In this document: positions 46,594 to 56,438 of the stretch, one piece after another | Layout: each line of letters begins with the position of its first letter | Position numbering within the stretch: position 1 is the first letter of the stretch | From: Collimonas fungivorans | Lineage (GTDB): Bacteria > Pseudomonadota > Gammaproteobacteria > Burkholderiales > Burkholderiaceae_D | NCBI RefSeq assembly: GCF_001584145.1 | Contig: NZ_CP013232.1 | Coordinates: forward strand, 4,092,001-4,156,000 | Direction of reading: 5' to 3' | DNA length: 64,000 nt | Notes under the pieces: model-generated | Database searches by the model: none | What the model was told of the DNA's origin: nothing | The model's input: the letters and a program-made list of their open reading frames with translations, nothing else | Translations under genes and position numbers: made by a program

Positions 46594-47610
46594 TTACTTG
46601 CTGCTGATCTGGGCCTGGGTATAGAAACCGTCGTCCACCAGCAGCTTGACGTTGGCGCTGGTCAGCGGCGTCGGTTTCAGCAGTATGGTGTCGACTTTCT
46701 TGACGCCGTTTTCATACTGGGAGTTGTAGGCAGGCTTTTCGTTGCGCGCCAGTTGCACCGACAGTTTGGCCGCTTCGGAGGCGATCAGCTTGAGCGGTTT
46801 GTACACCGTCATCGACTGGGTACCGGCGATCACGCGCTTGACCGCGGCCAGGTCGGCGTCCTGCCCCGAGACCGGCACCTTGCCTGCCATCTTTTGCGAA
46901 GCCAGCGCCTGGATCGCGCCGCCGGCGGTGCCGTCGTTGGAGGCGACGATGGCGTCGATCTTGTTATTGTTGGCAGTCAGGGCGTTTTCCACGATGGACA
47001 AGGCTTCAGTAGCGCTCCAGTCCTTGACCCACTGCTGGCCGACGATCTTGATGTCGCCCTTGTCGATCGACGGCTTCAGCACTTTCAGCTGGCCTTCGCG
47101 CAGCATCTTGGCGTTGTTGTCGGTGGGCGAACCTCCCAACAGGTAATAATTGCCCTTGGGCTGCGCCTTGAGCACGCCTTCGGCCTGCATCTCGCCGACC
47201 TTTTCATTGTCGAAGGAGATGTAGGCGTCGATATCGGCGTTCAGGATCAGGCGGTCATACGACACCACCTTGATGCCGGCTTTCTTGGCTTCCTTGACGG
47301 TATTGGTCAGCACGGTGGCGTTGAACGGCACGATGACGATGACGTCGACGCCGCGCGAGATCAGGTTTTCGATCTGGGAGATCTGCCGCTGCTCGCTGGC
47401 GTCGGCCGACTGTACAAACACCTTGGCGCCCAGCTTGTCAGCCGCGGCAACAAAAAAATCGCGGTCCCTGGCCCAGCGCTCGACCCGCAAATCGTCGATC
47501 GAAAAACCGATCTTGGGATTCTTGGAATCGGCCATCGCGGCTGTGCTGCCCAGTGCAAATACCGCTACCGCCATCACTGCGAATAGGCTCTTCCGTTTGA
47601 ATTTGTTCAT
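46594..47610 (-). CDS. xylF: XylF, periplasmic D-xylose-binding protein
   Basis: A 338-residue type I periplasmic binding protein. The Sec signal (MNKFKRKSLFAVMAVAVFALG) is cleaved after AAMA. The mature part begins KIGFSIDDLRVERWARDRDFF and has YDRLILNADIDAYISFDN and VSGQDADLAAVKRVIAGTQ, typical of XylF. It captures xylose for XylGH. AGGAGA precedes ATG 47610. It is separated from xylA by a palindromic repeat. Confidence 0.96.
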   Translation of the reverse strand: MNKFKRKSLFAVMAVAVFALGSTAAMADSKNPKIGFSIDDLRVERWARDRDFFVAAADKLGAKVFVQSADASEQRQISQIENLISRGVDVIVIVPFNATVLTNTVKEAKKAGIKVVSYDRLILNADIDAYISFDNEKVGEMQAEGVLKAQPKGNYYLLGGSPTDNNAKMLREGQLKVLKPSIDKGDIKIVGQQWVKDWSATEALSIVENALTANNNKIDAIVASNDGTAGGAIQALASQKMAGKVPVSGQDADLAAVKRVIAGTQSMTVYKPLKLIASEAAKLSVQLARNEKPAYNSQYENGVKKVDTILLKPTPLTSANVKLLVDDGFYTQAQISSK

Positions 47611-47669
47611 TGCTGTGTCTCCTGTCATTGGTTTTGATTTAACTGCTTATAATTTAACCGTACTATTTT

Positions 47670-47740
47670 GTAGGGTGGGCACCTGTGCCCACGCGTTGCT
47701 GCGGTACATTCGCGTGGGCACAAATGCGTGCCCACCCTAC
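47670..47740. repeat. Palindrome of the GTAGGGTGGGCAC family
   Basis: The ends GTAGGGTGGGCAC and its complement bracket a less perfect interior with CGCGTGGGCACA. It is the second copy of the element at 22783-22852. It lies between xylA and xylF, so any xylA read-through transcript carries this hairpin. Confidence 0.85.
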
Positions 47741-47755
47741 CTGCCTACTACACTT

Positions 47756-49072
47756 TCAACCGTAGATGGCCCGATTGACCAGGTTCTCCAGCATTTCCTG
47801 GCGGCCGCTGACCGCCTGCGGATTGATCTGCTTGGCAAACGCATGCTCGGCGATATCGCTCAGGCTCAGTTTGCCCGCCAGCACGTCCTGCCCGAAAGCG
47901 CCATCCCATCCGGCATAGCGCTCGGCCTTGAAATTCGCCAGCAGATCGTTCTCGACCATGCCGGCAGCGCGTTCCAGCGCCAGCGCCAGCACATCCATGG
48001 CGCCGACGTGGCCGTGGAACAGGTCGACTTCGTCCAGGCTCTGGCGCCTTACCTTGGAATCGAAGTTGAAGCCGCCGGTGGTGAAGCCGCCGGCTTTCAG
48101 GATTTCGTAGGTGGCCAGCGTCATTTCCTCGACGCTGTTGGGAAACTGGTCGGTATCCCAGCCGTTCTGGGGATCGCCGCGGTTGGCGTCGACGCTGCCG
48201 AGGATGCCGAGCGCAGCGGCGGTAGCGATTTCATGATGGAAGCTGTGTCCGGCCAGGGTGGCATGGTTGGCTTCGATATTCACCTTGATTTCTTGCTCCA
48301 GGCCGTATTGCTTGAGGAAGCCGTGCACGGTGGCGCTGTCGTAGTCATACTGGTGCTTGGTCGGTTCCTGCGGTTTCGGTTCGATCAGCAATGTGCCCTT
48401 GAAGCCGATCTTGTGTTTATGTTCCACCACCAGCCGCATGAAACGGCCCAGTTGTTCGCGTTCGCGTTTGAGGTCGGTATTGAGCAAGGTTTCATAACCT
48501 TCGCGGCCGCCCCACAAGACATAGTTGGCGCCGCCCAGGCGCTGGGTGGCGTTCATGGCAGTGCAGACCTGCGCGGCAGCATAGGCGAACAGTTCAGGAT
48601 TCGGATTGCTGGCGGCGCCGGAGGCGAAGCGCGGATTACTGAAACAGTTGGCGGTACCCCACAGCAGGCGCACCCCGGTCTGTTCCTGCTTGCGCTCCAG
48701 CACGTCCAGCATCTGCGCGAAGTTGTTGCGGTATTCGGCCAGGCTGTTCCCTTCCGGCGCCACGTCTGTATCGTGGAAGGTGTAATAGTCGACGCCCAGC
48801 TTGCTGAAGAATTCGAAAGCGGCGTCAGCCTTGTTATGGGCCATCGCCATGGCGTCGCCGCCTTCCTGCCAGGGACGGCGGAAGGTGCCGGCGCCGAACA
48901 CATCGGAACCGGGCCAGACGAAAGTGTGCCAGTAGCAGGCCGCCATGCGCAGGTGTTCCCGCATCGGCTTGCCCAGCACCAGCTTGGCGGCGTCGTAATG
49001 GCGGAAAGCCAGCGGCGTCTGCGCCTGCTTGCCTTCGAAGCGGATTGGTGTCACGGATGGGAAATAGCTCAT
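47756..49072 (-). CDS. xylA: XylA, xylose isomerase
   Basis: A 438-residue TIM-barrel enzyme converting D-xylose to D-xylulose. Both family signatures are present: [12 protein letters not shown] with the active-site His, and [17 protein letters not shown] with metal ligands. [17 protein letters not shown] supplies further ligands. The start is 49072 (MSYFPSVTP). It is first in the leftward run xylA, xylF, xylG, xylH and divergent from xylR. No xylulokinase gene (xylB) lies in the cluster. Confidence 0.97.
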   Translation of the reverse strand: MSYFPSVTPIRFEGKQAQTPLAFRHYDAAKLVLGKPMREHLRMAACYWHTFVWPGSDVFGAGTFRRPWQEGGDAMAMAHNKADAAFEFFSKLGVDYYTFHDTDVAPEGNSLAEYRNNFAQMLDVLERKQEQTGVRLLWGTANCFSNPRFASGAASNPNPELFAYAAAQVCTAMNATQRLGGANYVLWGGREGYETLLNTDLKREREQLGRFMRLVVEHKHKIGFKGTLLIEPKPQEPTKHQYDYDSATVHGFLKQYGLEQEIKVNIEANHATLAGHSFHHEIATAAALGILGSVDANRGDPQNGWDTDQFPNSVEEMTLATYEILKAGGFTTGGFNFDSKVRRQSLDEVDLFHGHVGAMDVLALALERAAGMVENDLLANFKAERYAGWDGAFGQDVLAGKLSLSDIAEHAFAKQINPQAVSGRQEMLENLVNRAIYG

Positions 49073-49314
49073 GCTTGCTCCTGTAAGGTGGTGATGCGGT
49101 CTTGGTGTGGGCCATACTAGAGCCGCGCCTGGCGCTCTACAATTATGAAATCCACCAAGCGCACTAGCGATTCTTTCTATTGCAGGTGCACATAACGGCA
49201 TTTGGCCTGACGCTGGCGGCGCTGTTCGTTACAATCGAGAGCAACGGACCGCAACGGGTCCGCGGCAGTAGCAAATTGACACTAGACTGCGCGACGCTCC
49301 CGGGAGACTGCAGG

Positions 49315-50526
49315 ATGACAAGAACCGTGCACCGCATCGCACTACTATTCAACGGCAACAAGATTTTCGATCGCGACATCATCGCCGGCATCGGCGAATA
49401 CCTGAGCAGCACACGCGCCTCCTGGGACTTGTTCCTGGAGGAGGATTTCCGCTGCCGCCTGCAAGGCATCGAGCGCTGGCAGGGCCACGGCATCATCGCC
49501 GACTTCGACGATCCGGAAGCCAGCGCAGCCTTGTCGCGGGTCAGCCTGCCGGTGGTGGCGGTGGGCGGATCGTATGCCGATGCAGCCGACTATCCGGGCG
49601 ACACGCCGTATGTCGCCACCGACAATTTCAAGCTGGTCAAGCTGGCCTACGATCACCTGATCGAAGCCGGCCTGCAGCGTTTTGCCTGTTTCAGCCTGCC
49701 GCAAGCCGATGTGAACCGCTGGGCCCAGGAACGCGAGAAGGCATTTGAAAACCTGATGCAGCGCGACGGCATGCAGGGCGAAATCTACCGCGGCCTCGGC
49801 ACCAGCGCACCGTCCTGGGATACCGCGGTGGAGCAGCAGATCGCCTGGCTGCAGACGCTGCCCAAGCCGATCGGCATCATCGCCGTCACCGACGCCCGCG
49901 CGCGCCAGCTGCTGCAAGCTTGCCTGTGCGCCGGCATCGCCGTGCCGGAACAAGTAGCTCTGATCGGCATCGACAACGATCCGCTGGCGCGCATCCTGAC
50001 CCGGGTACCGCTCAGTTCGGTGATCCAGGGCACGCGCGAAATGGGCCGCACCGCAGCCCACTTGCTGCACCAGATGCTGCATGGCGGCCGCCTGGCCGGC
50101 ACCCGCATCCTGGTGCCGCCAGCCGGCATCAACGTACTGGCGTCGAGCCGCCACGAAGCGCCCAGCCATCCGCATGTGATGCAAGCCATGCACTTCATCC
50201 GCCAGTACGCCTGCCAGGGCATCAAGACCGAGCAGGTGGCCGATTATGTCGGCGTCTCGCGTTCATCGCTGGAATGGTATTTCCGCCGTGAGCTGGGGCG
50301 CAGCGTGCATGACGAGATACTGCGCTTCAAACTGGACGTGGCGAAGGACATGCTGCGCCACAAAGACCAGCGCAGCATTGCCGACATTGCCGTCAGCTGC
50401 GGCTTCACTTCGGTGCAGTACATGCATGCAGTGTTCAAGCGCGAGCTCAGCTGCACTCCGCGCGAGTTTCAGGATCGTCAAGATCGCCTGCCCCAGGCCG
50501 AGGCCGGTCCGCTGTCGCTTAATTAA
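49315..50526 (+). CDS. xylR: XylR, xylose-responsive AraC-type activator
   Basis: A 403-residue regulator with a LacI-like periplasmic-binding domain (about residues 5-280; MTRTVHRIALLFNGNKIFDRD start). An AraC HTH (about 295-395) follows, with VADYVGVSRSSLEWYFRRELG and VSCGFTSVQYMHAVFKREL. E. coli XylR has the same architecture and binds xylose. It is divergent from xylA across 242 nt, where its operators should lie; I cannot assign them by eye. GGGAG before ATG 49315 supports the start. Confidence 0.95.
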   Translation: MTRTVHRIALLFNGNKIFDRDIIAGIGEYLSSTRASWDLFLEEDFRCRLQGIERWQGHGIIADFDDPEASAALSRVSLPVVAVGGSYADAADYPGDTPYVATDNFKLVKLAYDHLIEAGLQRFACFSLPQADVNRWAQEREKAFENLMQRDGMQGEIYRGLGTSAPSWDTAVEQQIAWLQTLPKPIGIIAVTDARARQLLQACLCAGIAVPEQVALIGIDNDPLARILTRVPLSSVIQGTREMGRTAAHLLHQMLHGGRLAGTRILVPPAGINVLASSRHEAPSHPHVMQAMHFIRQYACQGIKTEQVADYVGVSRSSLEWYFRRELGRSVHDEILRFKLDVAKDMLRHKDQRSIADIAVSCGFTSVQYMHAVFKRELSCTPREFQDRQDRLPQAEAGPLSLN

Positions 50527-50549
50527 CCGAATCAACAGGCCAGACCACG

Positions 50550-51614
50550 ATGACACAAACTTCCATTTCCAGCACGCCGGGCGAATACGGCGTCACCTTG
50601 TACACGCTGCGCAATGCGCACGACATGCGGGTCCTGGTCAGCGACCGCGGCGCCACCCTGGTCTCCTGGTGGACCCCTGACCGCTACGGCCGGGTGGCCG
50701 ATATCCTGCTCGGTTATCCGGATGAAGACGGCTACCAGGCCAACCCATCGTATTTCGGCAGCCTGGTCGGGCGCTGGGGCAACCGTATCGCCAAGGGCCG
50801 TTTCACGGTGGACGGCGCCGAATACCTGGTCGACCGCAACAACGGCGACAATCACCTGCACGGCGGCGACACCGGTTTCCACCTGGCGCAATGGCGCGCC
50901 GAGCCGGGTCCGGACGGCTTGCGGCTGACGCTGGAATCGCCGGACGGCGACGGCGGTTATCCCGGCCATGTGCTGGCGTCGGTCCTCTACAGCCTCGACG
51001 ACAACGGCCGCCTGAGCATCGACTACAGCGCCACCAGCGATGCGCCGACACCGATCAACCTGACTTCACACGGCTACTTCAACCTGAACGGCGGCAGCAG
51101 CGACATCTACGATCACATCCTGGCGATCGCCGCCGACCAGTACCTGCAGATCGACGGCCAGCTGATCCCGACCGGCGCCGCCGATGTCGCCGGCAGCGCC
51201 CTCGACTTCCGCCAGCCGGCGCCGATCGGCCCGCGCCTGGCTTGGCCCGACACCCAGCTCAAGCTGGCCGGCGGCTTCGACCATTGCTACTGCCTGCGCC
51301 CGCAGGACGGCGCGGCTGTGCCGGGCCAAAGCCGCAGCGCACAACCATTAAGGGAAGTGGCGACCGTCTATGATCCCGGTTCCGGCCGCCAGCTGTCGGT
51401 GGCCACCACCGAGAATGGCTTGCAGTTCTACAGCGGGAATTTCCTGGAAGGTATACAAGGCCGCGGCGCCAAGCCTTATGCGATACACGACGGCTTCTGC
51501 CTGGAGGCGCAAGCCTATCCCGACCAGATCAACGGCGCCGACGCCGAAGCCGTGATCCTGCGGCCCGGGCAGGTATATCGCCAGACCACGACTTACCAAA
51601 TATCGGTGCGCTGA
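50550..51614 (+). CDS. galM: Aldose 1-epimerase (galactose mutarotase)
   Basis: A 354-residue cytosolic enzyme interconverting alpha and beta anomers of aldoses. It shows LVGRWGNRIAKGRFTVDG, the catalytic His pair in NNGDNHLHGG and LTSHGYFNLNG, and the C-terminal Glu region LQFYSGNFL. It lies 23 nt after xylR, so it is co-transcribed and probably supplies the alpha anomer of xylose for XylA. Confidence 0.93.
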   Translation: MTQTSISSTPGEYGVTLYTLRNAHDMRVLVSDRGATLVSWWTPDRYGRVADILLGYPDEDGYQANPSYFGSLVGRWGNRIAKGRFTVDGAEYLVDRNNGDNHLHGGDTGFHLAQWRAEPGPDGLRLTLESPDGDGGYPGHVLASVLYSLDDNGRLSIDYSATSDAPTPINLTSHGYFNLNGGSSDIYDHILAIAADQYLQIDGQLIPTGAADVAGSALDFRQPAPIGPRLAWPDTQLKLAGGFDHCYCLRPQDGAAVPGQSRSAQPLREVATVYDPGSGRQLSVATTENGLQFYSGNFLEGIQGRGAKPYAIHDGFCLEAQAYPDQINGADAEAVILRPGQVYRQTTTYQISVR

Positions 51615-51648
51615 CAAGCAGCGGCGGAAAAGCGTAGAATAAAGCCCG

Positions 51649-51673
51649 CCCACAGCTGGCCTCCAGCTGTGGG
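51649..51673 (+). repeat. Perfect 11-bp hairpin upstream of a small gene
   Basis: CCCACAGCTGG and CCAGCTGTGGG are separated by 3 nt. No T-run follows, so it is not an ordinary terminator. It lies 37 nt before the next start codon and may affect leader RNA. Confidence 0.6.
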
Positions 51674-51710
51674 TACTTGTATGGCGCAGATATATTGGGA
51701 AGAGAGATAG

Positions 51711-51950
51711 ATGACAAAACAAAACGGAGCGGAACCGCTTATCAGCGAGATCGAGTATTACATGACGATTGTCGAGTTCGACATGTTATGGAACCGCAAT
51801 ACCACCGCGCAAGAACAGCTGCGCATGGAACACATGATCCGGCTGATCGATGCATTTGAAGCAGCACACACATTCCTGATGCCGCAAATGCAAGTCCAAA
51901 CAGGACTGGGACTGGAAAGCAGGAATAAAGAAGGGCCTACAACAATGTAG
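51711..51950 (+). CDS. Small hypothetical protein (79 aa)
   Basis: A 79-residue acidic helical protein (SEIEYYMTIVEFDMLWNRN; EQLRMEHMIRLIDAFEAAH) without signal or membrane segment. GAGAGA lies upstream of ATG 51711. Its stop codon is inside the terminator stem that follows. No family is recognised; the helix pattern could suit a small regulatory or binding protein. Confidence 0.6.
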   Translation: MTKQNGAEPLISEIEYYMTIVEFDMLWNRNTTAQEQLRMEHMIRLIDAFEAAHTFLMPQMQVQTGLGLESRNKEGPTTM

Positions 51951-51957
51951 GCCCTTT
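51931..51957. terminator. Terminator overlapping the stop of the 79-residue gene
   Basis: AAGGGCCTAC and GTAGGCCCTT form a 10-bp stem with a 6-nt loop, followed by TTCTTTT. The TAG stop is part of the right arm. Confidence 0.88.
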
Positions 51958-52077
51958 TCTTTTGTAGCTCGCTCTCCCATACACCTGCAGTCTTTCCCTC
52001 ACTGCCGCTTCCATCGGGCAAGCTCTCAGTCTTCCCCCGCCGCATATTTCATGACAGCAGCAAGGGTGGTTTCCTGA

Positions 52078-54261
52078 TCAGGTAGCCGCCATCGCCGGAT
52101 CGCTCACGCCGTGCGCGCCGGTTTCCATGCGGCCGGCAAAACGCCGGCTGAAACCGCCGACAGGCACTGTCGCAGTCAGGTCATACCAGTTGCCCTGGCT
52201 GCCGATCGGCCAATGCTGGTCGAGCTGCATGCGGGCCGGCACATGGAACGTCCAGGGACCTGCCTTGCGGTAAGCATTAGCCGTGACAGTCACGATGCAA
52301 GATCTTTCCCCACGGTTCGCCATCGTCAGGCAGATCCGCTTCGTGAAAATATCGTAGCTGATTTTCACTTCGGGTTCGGCTGCGTCATCCACTATAAGCG
52401 CAGCCAGATTACCCTGGAACGCGCGGTGGAAACCGTTCGGTCCCAGCACCCACAAATCGTAGGCGCCGCGATCGGCTTCCAAGTCCCAGCTGTCTTGCCA
52501 CTCGCGGCCGGCTTCCAGCGCGTAACGGCGCGGCACCCGGTCCAGGTGCAGGCGATCGTAGACATGGAATACCGCGGCGGCGCGGCCGGTATTGCGGAAA
52601 GTCAGGTTGATCTTGCTGTGCCTGGTGTCGACGCGGGCGCTGGCATGCAGCTCGTAAGGCAGTGCGCGCGAAGGCCGGACGCCGGCTGCCTGCATCGGAA
52701 ACACCTGGGTGCCTTCAGCCGGCAAGGCAACCTGCTGCAATTTTTCCTGCTGGGCGCGCACCGCATCGGCCTCTGCCCGGCTGCGCTTCGGCAATGTCGG
52801 CAAGACTTCGTGGTTCGGATTGACGAAGTTGAAAGCCGACAGCAGATCGCCGCAGACTGCGCGCCGGAATGGCGTGATGTTTTCTTCCTTGACATGGAAG
52901 CGGGCTTCAAGGAAACGCAACACCGAGGTGTGGTCGAACACCTGCGAATTGACCCAGCCGCCGCGGCTCCATGGCGAGATCACATACATCGGAACGCGCG
53001 GGCCGGGGCCATAAGGACGATTTTCGTATGTGGCCGATGCCGCCTTGGAGAAATATTCGCCGTCGGTGGAAATCGAGGAGTGGCCGGCCAGCTCGCCGCC
53101 TTCGTAGCCCGGCGCGCATGGCGGCGGCACGTGGTCGAAGAACCCGTCGTTCTCGTCGAAATTGACCAGCAATACCGTCTTGCTCCACACCGCCGGGTTG
53201 GCGGTCAGAGCATTCAGCACTTCCTGGATGTACCAGGCGCCCTGCACTGGGCTGGATGGGCCCGGATGTTCGCTGTAGTCCGCAGGCGCGACGATCCAGG
53301 ACACCTGCGGCAGCGTGCCGGCGCCGATATCTTCGCGCAAGGCCGCCAGGAAACCGCCGTCCGGCATGGTATTGGCTACTCCCTTGAGCAGCGGGTCTAC
53401 ACTCTCGTCGCTGGGCTGGTAAACGGGGTAAGGAGAACCGTCAACGGCATTGCCACGCTTTTCATTGGCCTTGCGATAGGCAACAAAACCGGCCAGCGGG
53501 TTGTCGGTGAAATTGTCCGGCATGTTCTCATAGACCTTCCACGACACACCTTCTTTTTGCAGGCGCTCCGGGTAGGTTTTCCAGCTGTAGCTGGCGGCGC
53601 TGTCGGACGCTTCCAGGTGATCCTGGCTGTTGTCGATAACCGGGCCGCCGTTCTTGCCCTTGGGATCGATGTTGCCGGTCCAGTGGAATACCCGGTTAGG
53701 ATTGGTGCCGCCGTGGAACGAGCAGTGGTAGGCGTCGCACACCGTGAAGGCATTGGCCAGCGCGAACTGGAAATCCAGCTCGGCCGAGGTGTAATAACCC
53801 ATCGACTGGGTCTGTTTATAGGTCGGCCAGTTAGCCATGCGCCCCAGGTCCCAGGCATCTTGCGCGTTATCGTAGAAATGGCTGGTGCCGTTGACGCGCT
53901 GGGCGTTGCCGATTTTGCTATCCAAGTGATACGGCAGGATCACGCGCGACTGCTTGGTGGTCTTGTCGGTGTAGGTCTGCTGCATCACGTTGCGCTTGCC
54001 GGCCAGCGGGATCGGGAAACGGTCGCCAAAACCGCGCACGCCGTTGAGCGTGCCGAAGTAATGGTCGAAAGAGCGGTTCTCCTGCATCAGGATCACCACG
54101 TGCTCGACGTCGCGGATGGTGCCGGTCTTGTTGTTGGCGGGGATCGCCAGCGCCTTGCGGATCGCTTCCGGGAAGGCGGCATTGGCGGTAGCCGAATAAG
54201 CTGTGGCGGCGAGCGCAGTGCCGGCGGTGCGCAAGAAATGGCGTCGGTCTTTCTTGGTCAT
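52078..54261 (-). CDS. Phosphocholine-specific (PlcN/PlcH-type) phospholipase C, Tat-exported
   Basis: A 727-residue secreted phosphoesterase. A twin-arginine signal (KKDRRHFLRTAGTALAATAYS) precedes the catalytic domain with VEHVVILMQENRSFDHYFGTL and the HCSFHGGTNPNR region (read as CDAYHCSFHGG). Two C-terminal DUF756-type beta domains (about 500-720) follow. It hydrolyses phosphatidylcholine or sphingomyelin to phosphocholine. In Pseudomonas plcH is induced by phosphate starvation and by GbdR. Here a Pho-box-like site lies upstream, and a GbdR-type gene lies 48 kb away in the same window. PlcN versus PlcH specificity cannot be decided. Confidence 0.93.
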   Translation of the reverse strand: MTKKDRRHFLRTAGTALAATAYSATANAAFPEAIRKALAIPANNKTGTIRDVEHVVILMQENRSFDHYFGTLNGVRGFGDRFPIPLAGKRNVMQQTYTDKTTKQSRVILPYHLDSKIGNAQRVNGTSHFYDNAQDAWDLGRMANWPTYKQTQSMGYYTSAELDFQFALANAFTVCDAYHCSFHGGTNPNRVFHWTGNIDPKGKNGGPVIDNSQDHLEASDSAASYSWKTYPERLQKEGVSWKVYENMPDNFTDNPLAGFVAYRKANEKRGNAVDGSPYPVYQPSDESVDPLLKGVANTMPDGGFLAALREDIGAGTLPQVSWIVAPADYSEHPGPSSPVQGAWYIQEVLNALTANPAVWSKTVLLVNFDENDGFFDHVPPPCAPGYEGGELAGHSSISTDGEYFSKAASATYENRPYGPGPRVPMYVISPWSRGGWVNSQVFDHTSVLRFLEARFHVKEENITPFRRAVCGDLLSAFNFVNPNHEVLPTLPKRSRAEADAVRAQQEKLQQVALPAEGTQVFPMQAAGVRPSRALPYELHASARVDTRHSKINLTFRNTGRAAAVFHVYDRLHLDRVPRRYALEAGREWQDSWDLEADRGAYDLWVLGPNGFHRAFQGNLAALIVDDAAEPEVKISYDIFTKRICLTMANRGERSCIVTVTANAYRKAGPWTFHVPARMQLDQHWPIGSQGNWYDLTATVPVGGFSRRFAGRMETGAHGVSDPAMAAT

Positions 54262-54620
54262 GATGGTCCTGTTCTTTCCTTATCGGGGTATGCTTGGATT
54301 GGGAAGGGAATGTGCAGCGGAGAGACGGTGCAAGGCCGGATTGCCGGAAAACAGGGCTGGTGACGCCATCGACAGTTGTTTGATTCCGGCCATGTAGTTA
54401 CCGCCACGCATCTTTGAATGTATCGAAGTATTGCGGCGAAATATTTCAGGCGTATGAAGGTTTGATGACCGTTCTGTAACGAACTGAGGTGGCAGGATTC
54501 CGGATTGTTTATGGCCCGCGTTGCTTAGTTCCCGCACTTTCGGTAAGCTGTTCTGCACTGCAACGCGGGGGGTCGGCTTTGAGCATCGCCCTCGCGGATA
54601 ACGGAACGTCTAGCTACGCC
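54262..54620. other. Intergenic region between divergent phospholipase C and phosphoesterase genes
   Basis: About 360 nt without a supportable gene. It contains the candidate Pho box at 54454-54471; otherwise I see no strong promoter or repeat. Confidence 0.45.
54454..54471 (-). promoter_or_regulatory. Candidate Pho box upstream of phospholipase C
   Basis: On the minus strand CGGTCATCAAACCTTCAT matches 14 of 18 positions of the PhoB box (CTGTCAT-N4-CTGTCAT type). It is about 190 nt before the start codon. It would fit phosphate-starvation control of a phospholipase. Confidence 0.5.
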
Positions 54621-55382
54621 ATGAAAATCTCATTGATCTCAGACCTGCACCTGTCCGTGCACCCGATGCCGGCTCCGGAAACCGATGCCGACGTAGTGGT
54701 GCTGGCCGGCGACATCTGGCGGCCGGCGGAAGCCATGCAGTGGGCCAGGCAGTTTTCGGTGCCGACGATTTTTGTGGCCGGCAACCATGAGTTTTACGGA
54801 AACGACCTGGTCAGCACCATGCGCGATCTCAGGAACGCAGCGCTCGGCAGCCAGGTCCACATCCTGCAGAAACAGGCGCTGCTGCTGGGCGGCGTGCGTT
54901 TTCTTGGCTGCACCTTATGGACAGATTTCCGCTTCTTCAGCAGCCCCGAACAACGTGAAGCGGGACTGAAGCAGGCAACCGAACTGGTCAGGGATTTTTC
55001 GCGGATACGCGTGTCGCCAGATTTTCCCGATACGTTTACACCGGCCGTATCGCAGATGCTGTTCGACGACACGGTAAGCTGGCTGGAGCAGCAGTTCGCG
55101 CAGCCGCATGACGGCCCTACCGTGGTCATCAGCCATCACGCCCCTGACCAGCGCAGCGTCAATGAGCGCTTTGCCGGATCGGCGCTGAATGCCTGCTTCG
55201 CGTCCGATCTGGAACAGCGCATCCTGGCATGGCAGCCCGCATTCTGGCTGCATGGCCATATGCATGACAGTTCGGATTACCGGATCGGCGCGACCCGGGT
55301 GTTATGCAATCCTCGCGGTTATGCCCGGGGCGGCAATGCGGAAAATGCCAGCTTCGATCCCTGCCTGACATTTTCCGTTTGA
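54621..55382 (+). CDS. Calcineurin-like metallophosphoesterase
   Basis: A 253-residue metallophosphoesterase with the canonical metal motifs in order: ISDLHLSVH, VVVLAGDIW, FVAGNHEFYG, VISHHAPD and WLHGHMHDSSDY. The start ATG 54621 (MKISLISDLHL) matches the family; upstream in-frame sequence is not needed. Substrate could be a phosphodiester or nucleotide. It is divergent from phospholipase C, which may reflect shared phosphate control (inference). Confidence 0.9.
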   Translation: MKISLISDLHLSVHPMPAPETDADVVVLAGDIWRPAEAMQWARQFSVPTIFVAGNHEFYGNDLVSTMRDLRNAALGSQVHILQKQALLLGGVRFLGCTLWTDFRFFSSPEQREAGLKQATELVRDFSRIRVSPDFPDTFTPAVSQMLFDDTVSWLEQQFAQPHDGPTVVISHHAPDQRSVNERFAGSALNACFASDLEQRILAWQPAFWLHGHMHDSSDYRIGATRVLCNPRGYARGGNAENASFDPCLTFSV

Positions 55383-55421
55383 ACCCGGCTGGACCGCCGG
55401 GTTATCGACTTACTTAGCGAC

Positions 55422-56438
55422 TTATTTAGCGACTTCAATCACCACCTTGCCAAAGTGGCCGGCCTGCTCCAGGTAGGTATAAGCTTCGCGCGCCTGCTGG
55501 AACGGAAACACCTTGTCCACCACCGGCTGTATCGCCGCCACTTCCACGAACCGGTTGAGATCCTCCAGCATCTCGCGGCTGCCGACAAAAATGCCTGACA
55601 AACGTTTGGCGCCGCCGATCAGGGCGAACGGATCCAGCTCGCCGCCGAAACCGCTGACGCCGCCGATGATAGCAATCGTGCCGCCCATCCTGGTGCTGCG
55701 GATGGAGCGCGCCAGCGTGCCTTGGCCGCCGACTTCCAGCACCAGGTCGACCCCCGTGCCGCCGTTGAGGCGCAGCACTTCATCTTGCCATTCAGGCGTA
55801 TTGCGGTAATTGATGGTGGCGCTGGCGCCCAGGGCGCGTGCACGCTCCAGCTTGGCGTCGCTGGACGAGGTGATGATGGTGCGCAAGCCGGCCGCCTTGG
55901 CCAGTTGCAGCGCCCAGATCGACACGCCGCCGGTGCCCAGCAGCAGCACGCTGTCGCCGGCCCTGAGACCGCCTTCGACGAACAAGGCGTTCCAGGCGGT
56001 GACGCCGGCGCACGGCAAGGTCGCGGCCTGGATATAGTCCAGGTGCGGCGGAATCGCCACCCAGGATTCTTCGCCCAGCACCACTTCTTCGGCCAGCACG
56101 CCGTCGGTGACGGCGCCAAGCGCGCGGGCGCTGTTGCGCGGAGTCGGCGCGCCGCTGATCCAGTCCGGGAAGAACGATCCGGCGACCCGGTCGCCGACGC
56201 GGAAGCGGCTCACCGCGGCCCCTACTTCGATCACTTCGCCGGCGCCGTCCGAGCCTGGGATCACAGGCTTGTCGCCAGTGCTGAGATAAGAGCCGTCGGC
56301 GATCATCAAGTCGCGGTAATTGAGCGATACCGCACGCATGCGGACGCGTACCTGATGTGCTGCCAGCGGCGCGCTGTCACGCTGGGTCCGCTCCAGTCCT
56401 GCAATCTTTTGCCCTGCCTGAATTTGATAAGCCTGCAT
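55422..56438 (-). CDS. Zinc-free MDR-family NAD(P)-dependent alcohol dehydrogenase/quinone oxidoreductase
   Basis: A 338-residue medium-chain dehydrogenase/reductase. The GroES-like domain (LNYRDLMIADGSY, PGSDGAGEVIEVG) is followed by a Rossmann domain with VLLLGTGGVSIWALQLAKAAG. The cysteine cluster of the structural zinc is absent, which fits the quinone-oxidoreductase branch. It is divergent from a LysR gene that probably regulates it. The substrate is unknown. Confidence 0.9.
   Translation of the reverse strand: MQAYQIQAGQKIAGLERTQRDSAPLAAHQVRVRMRAVSLNYRDLMIADGSYLSTGDKPVIPGSDGAGEVIEVGAAVSRFRVGDRVAGSFFPDWISGAPTPRNSARALGAVTDGVLAEEVVLGEESWVAIPPHLDYIQAATLPCAGVTAWNALFVEGGLRAGDSVLLLGTGGVSIWALQLAKAAGLRTIITSSSDAKLERARALGASATINYRNTPEWQDEVLRLNGGTGVDLVLEVGGQGTLARSIRSTRMGGTIAIIGGVSGFGGELDPFALIGGAKRLSGIFVGSREMLEDLNRFVEVAAIQPVVDKVFPFQQAREAYTYLEQAGHFGKVVIEVAK

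Noticed and set aside
51649..51673. Hairpin after galM as an intrinsic terminator
   Set aside because: The stem is perfect but is not followed by a T-run, so it is recorded only as a hairpin.
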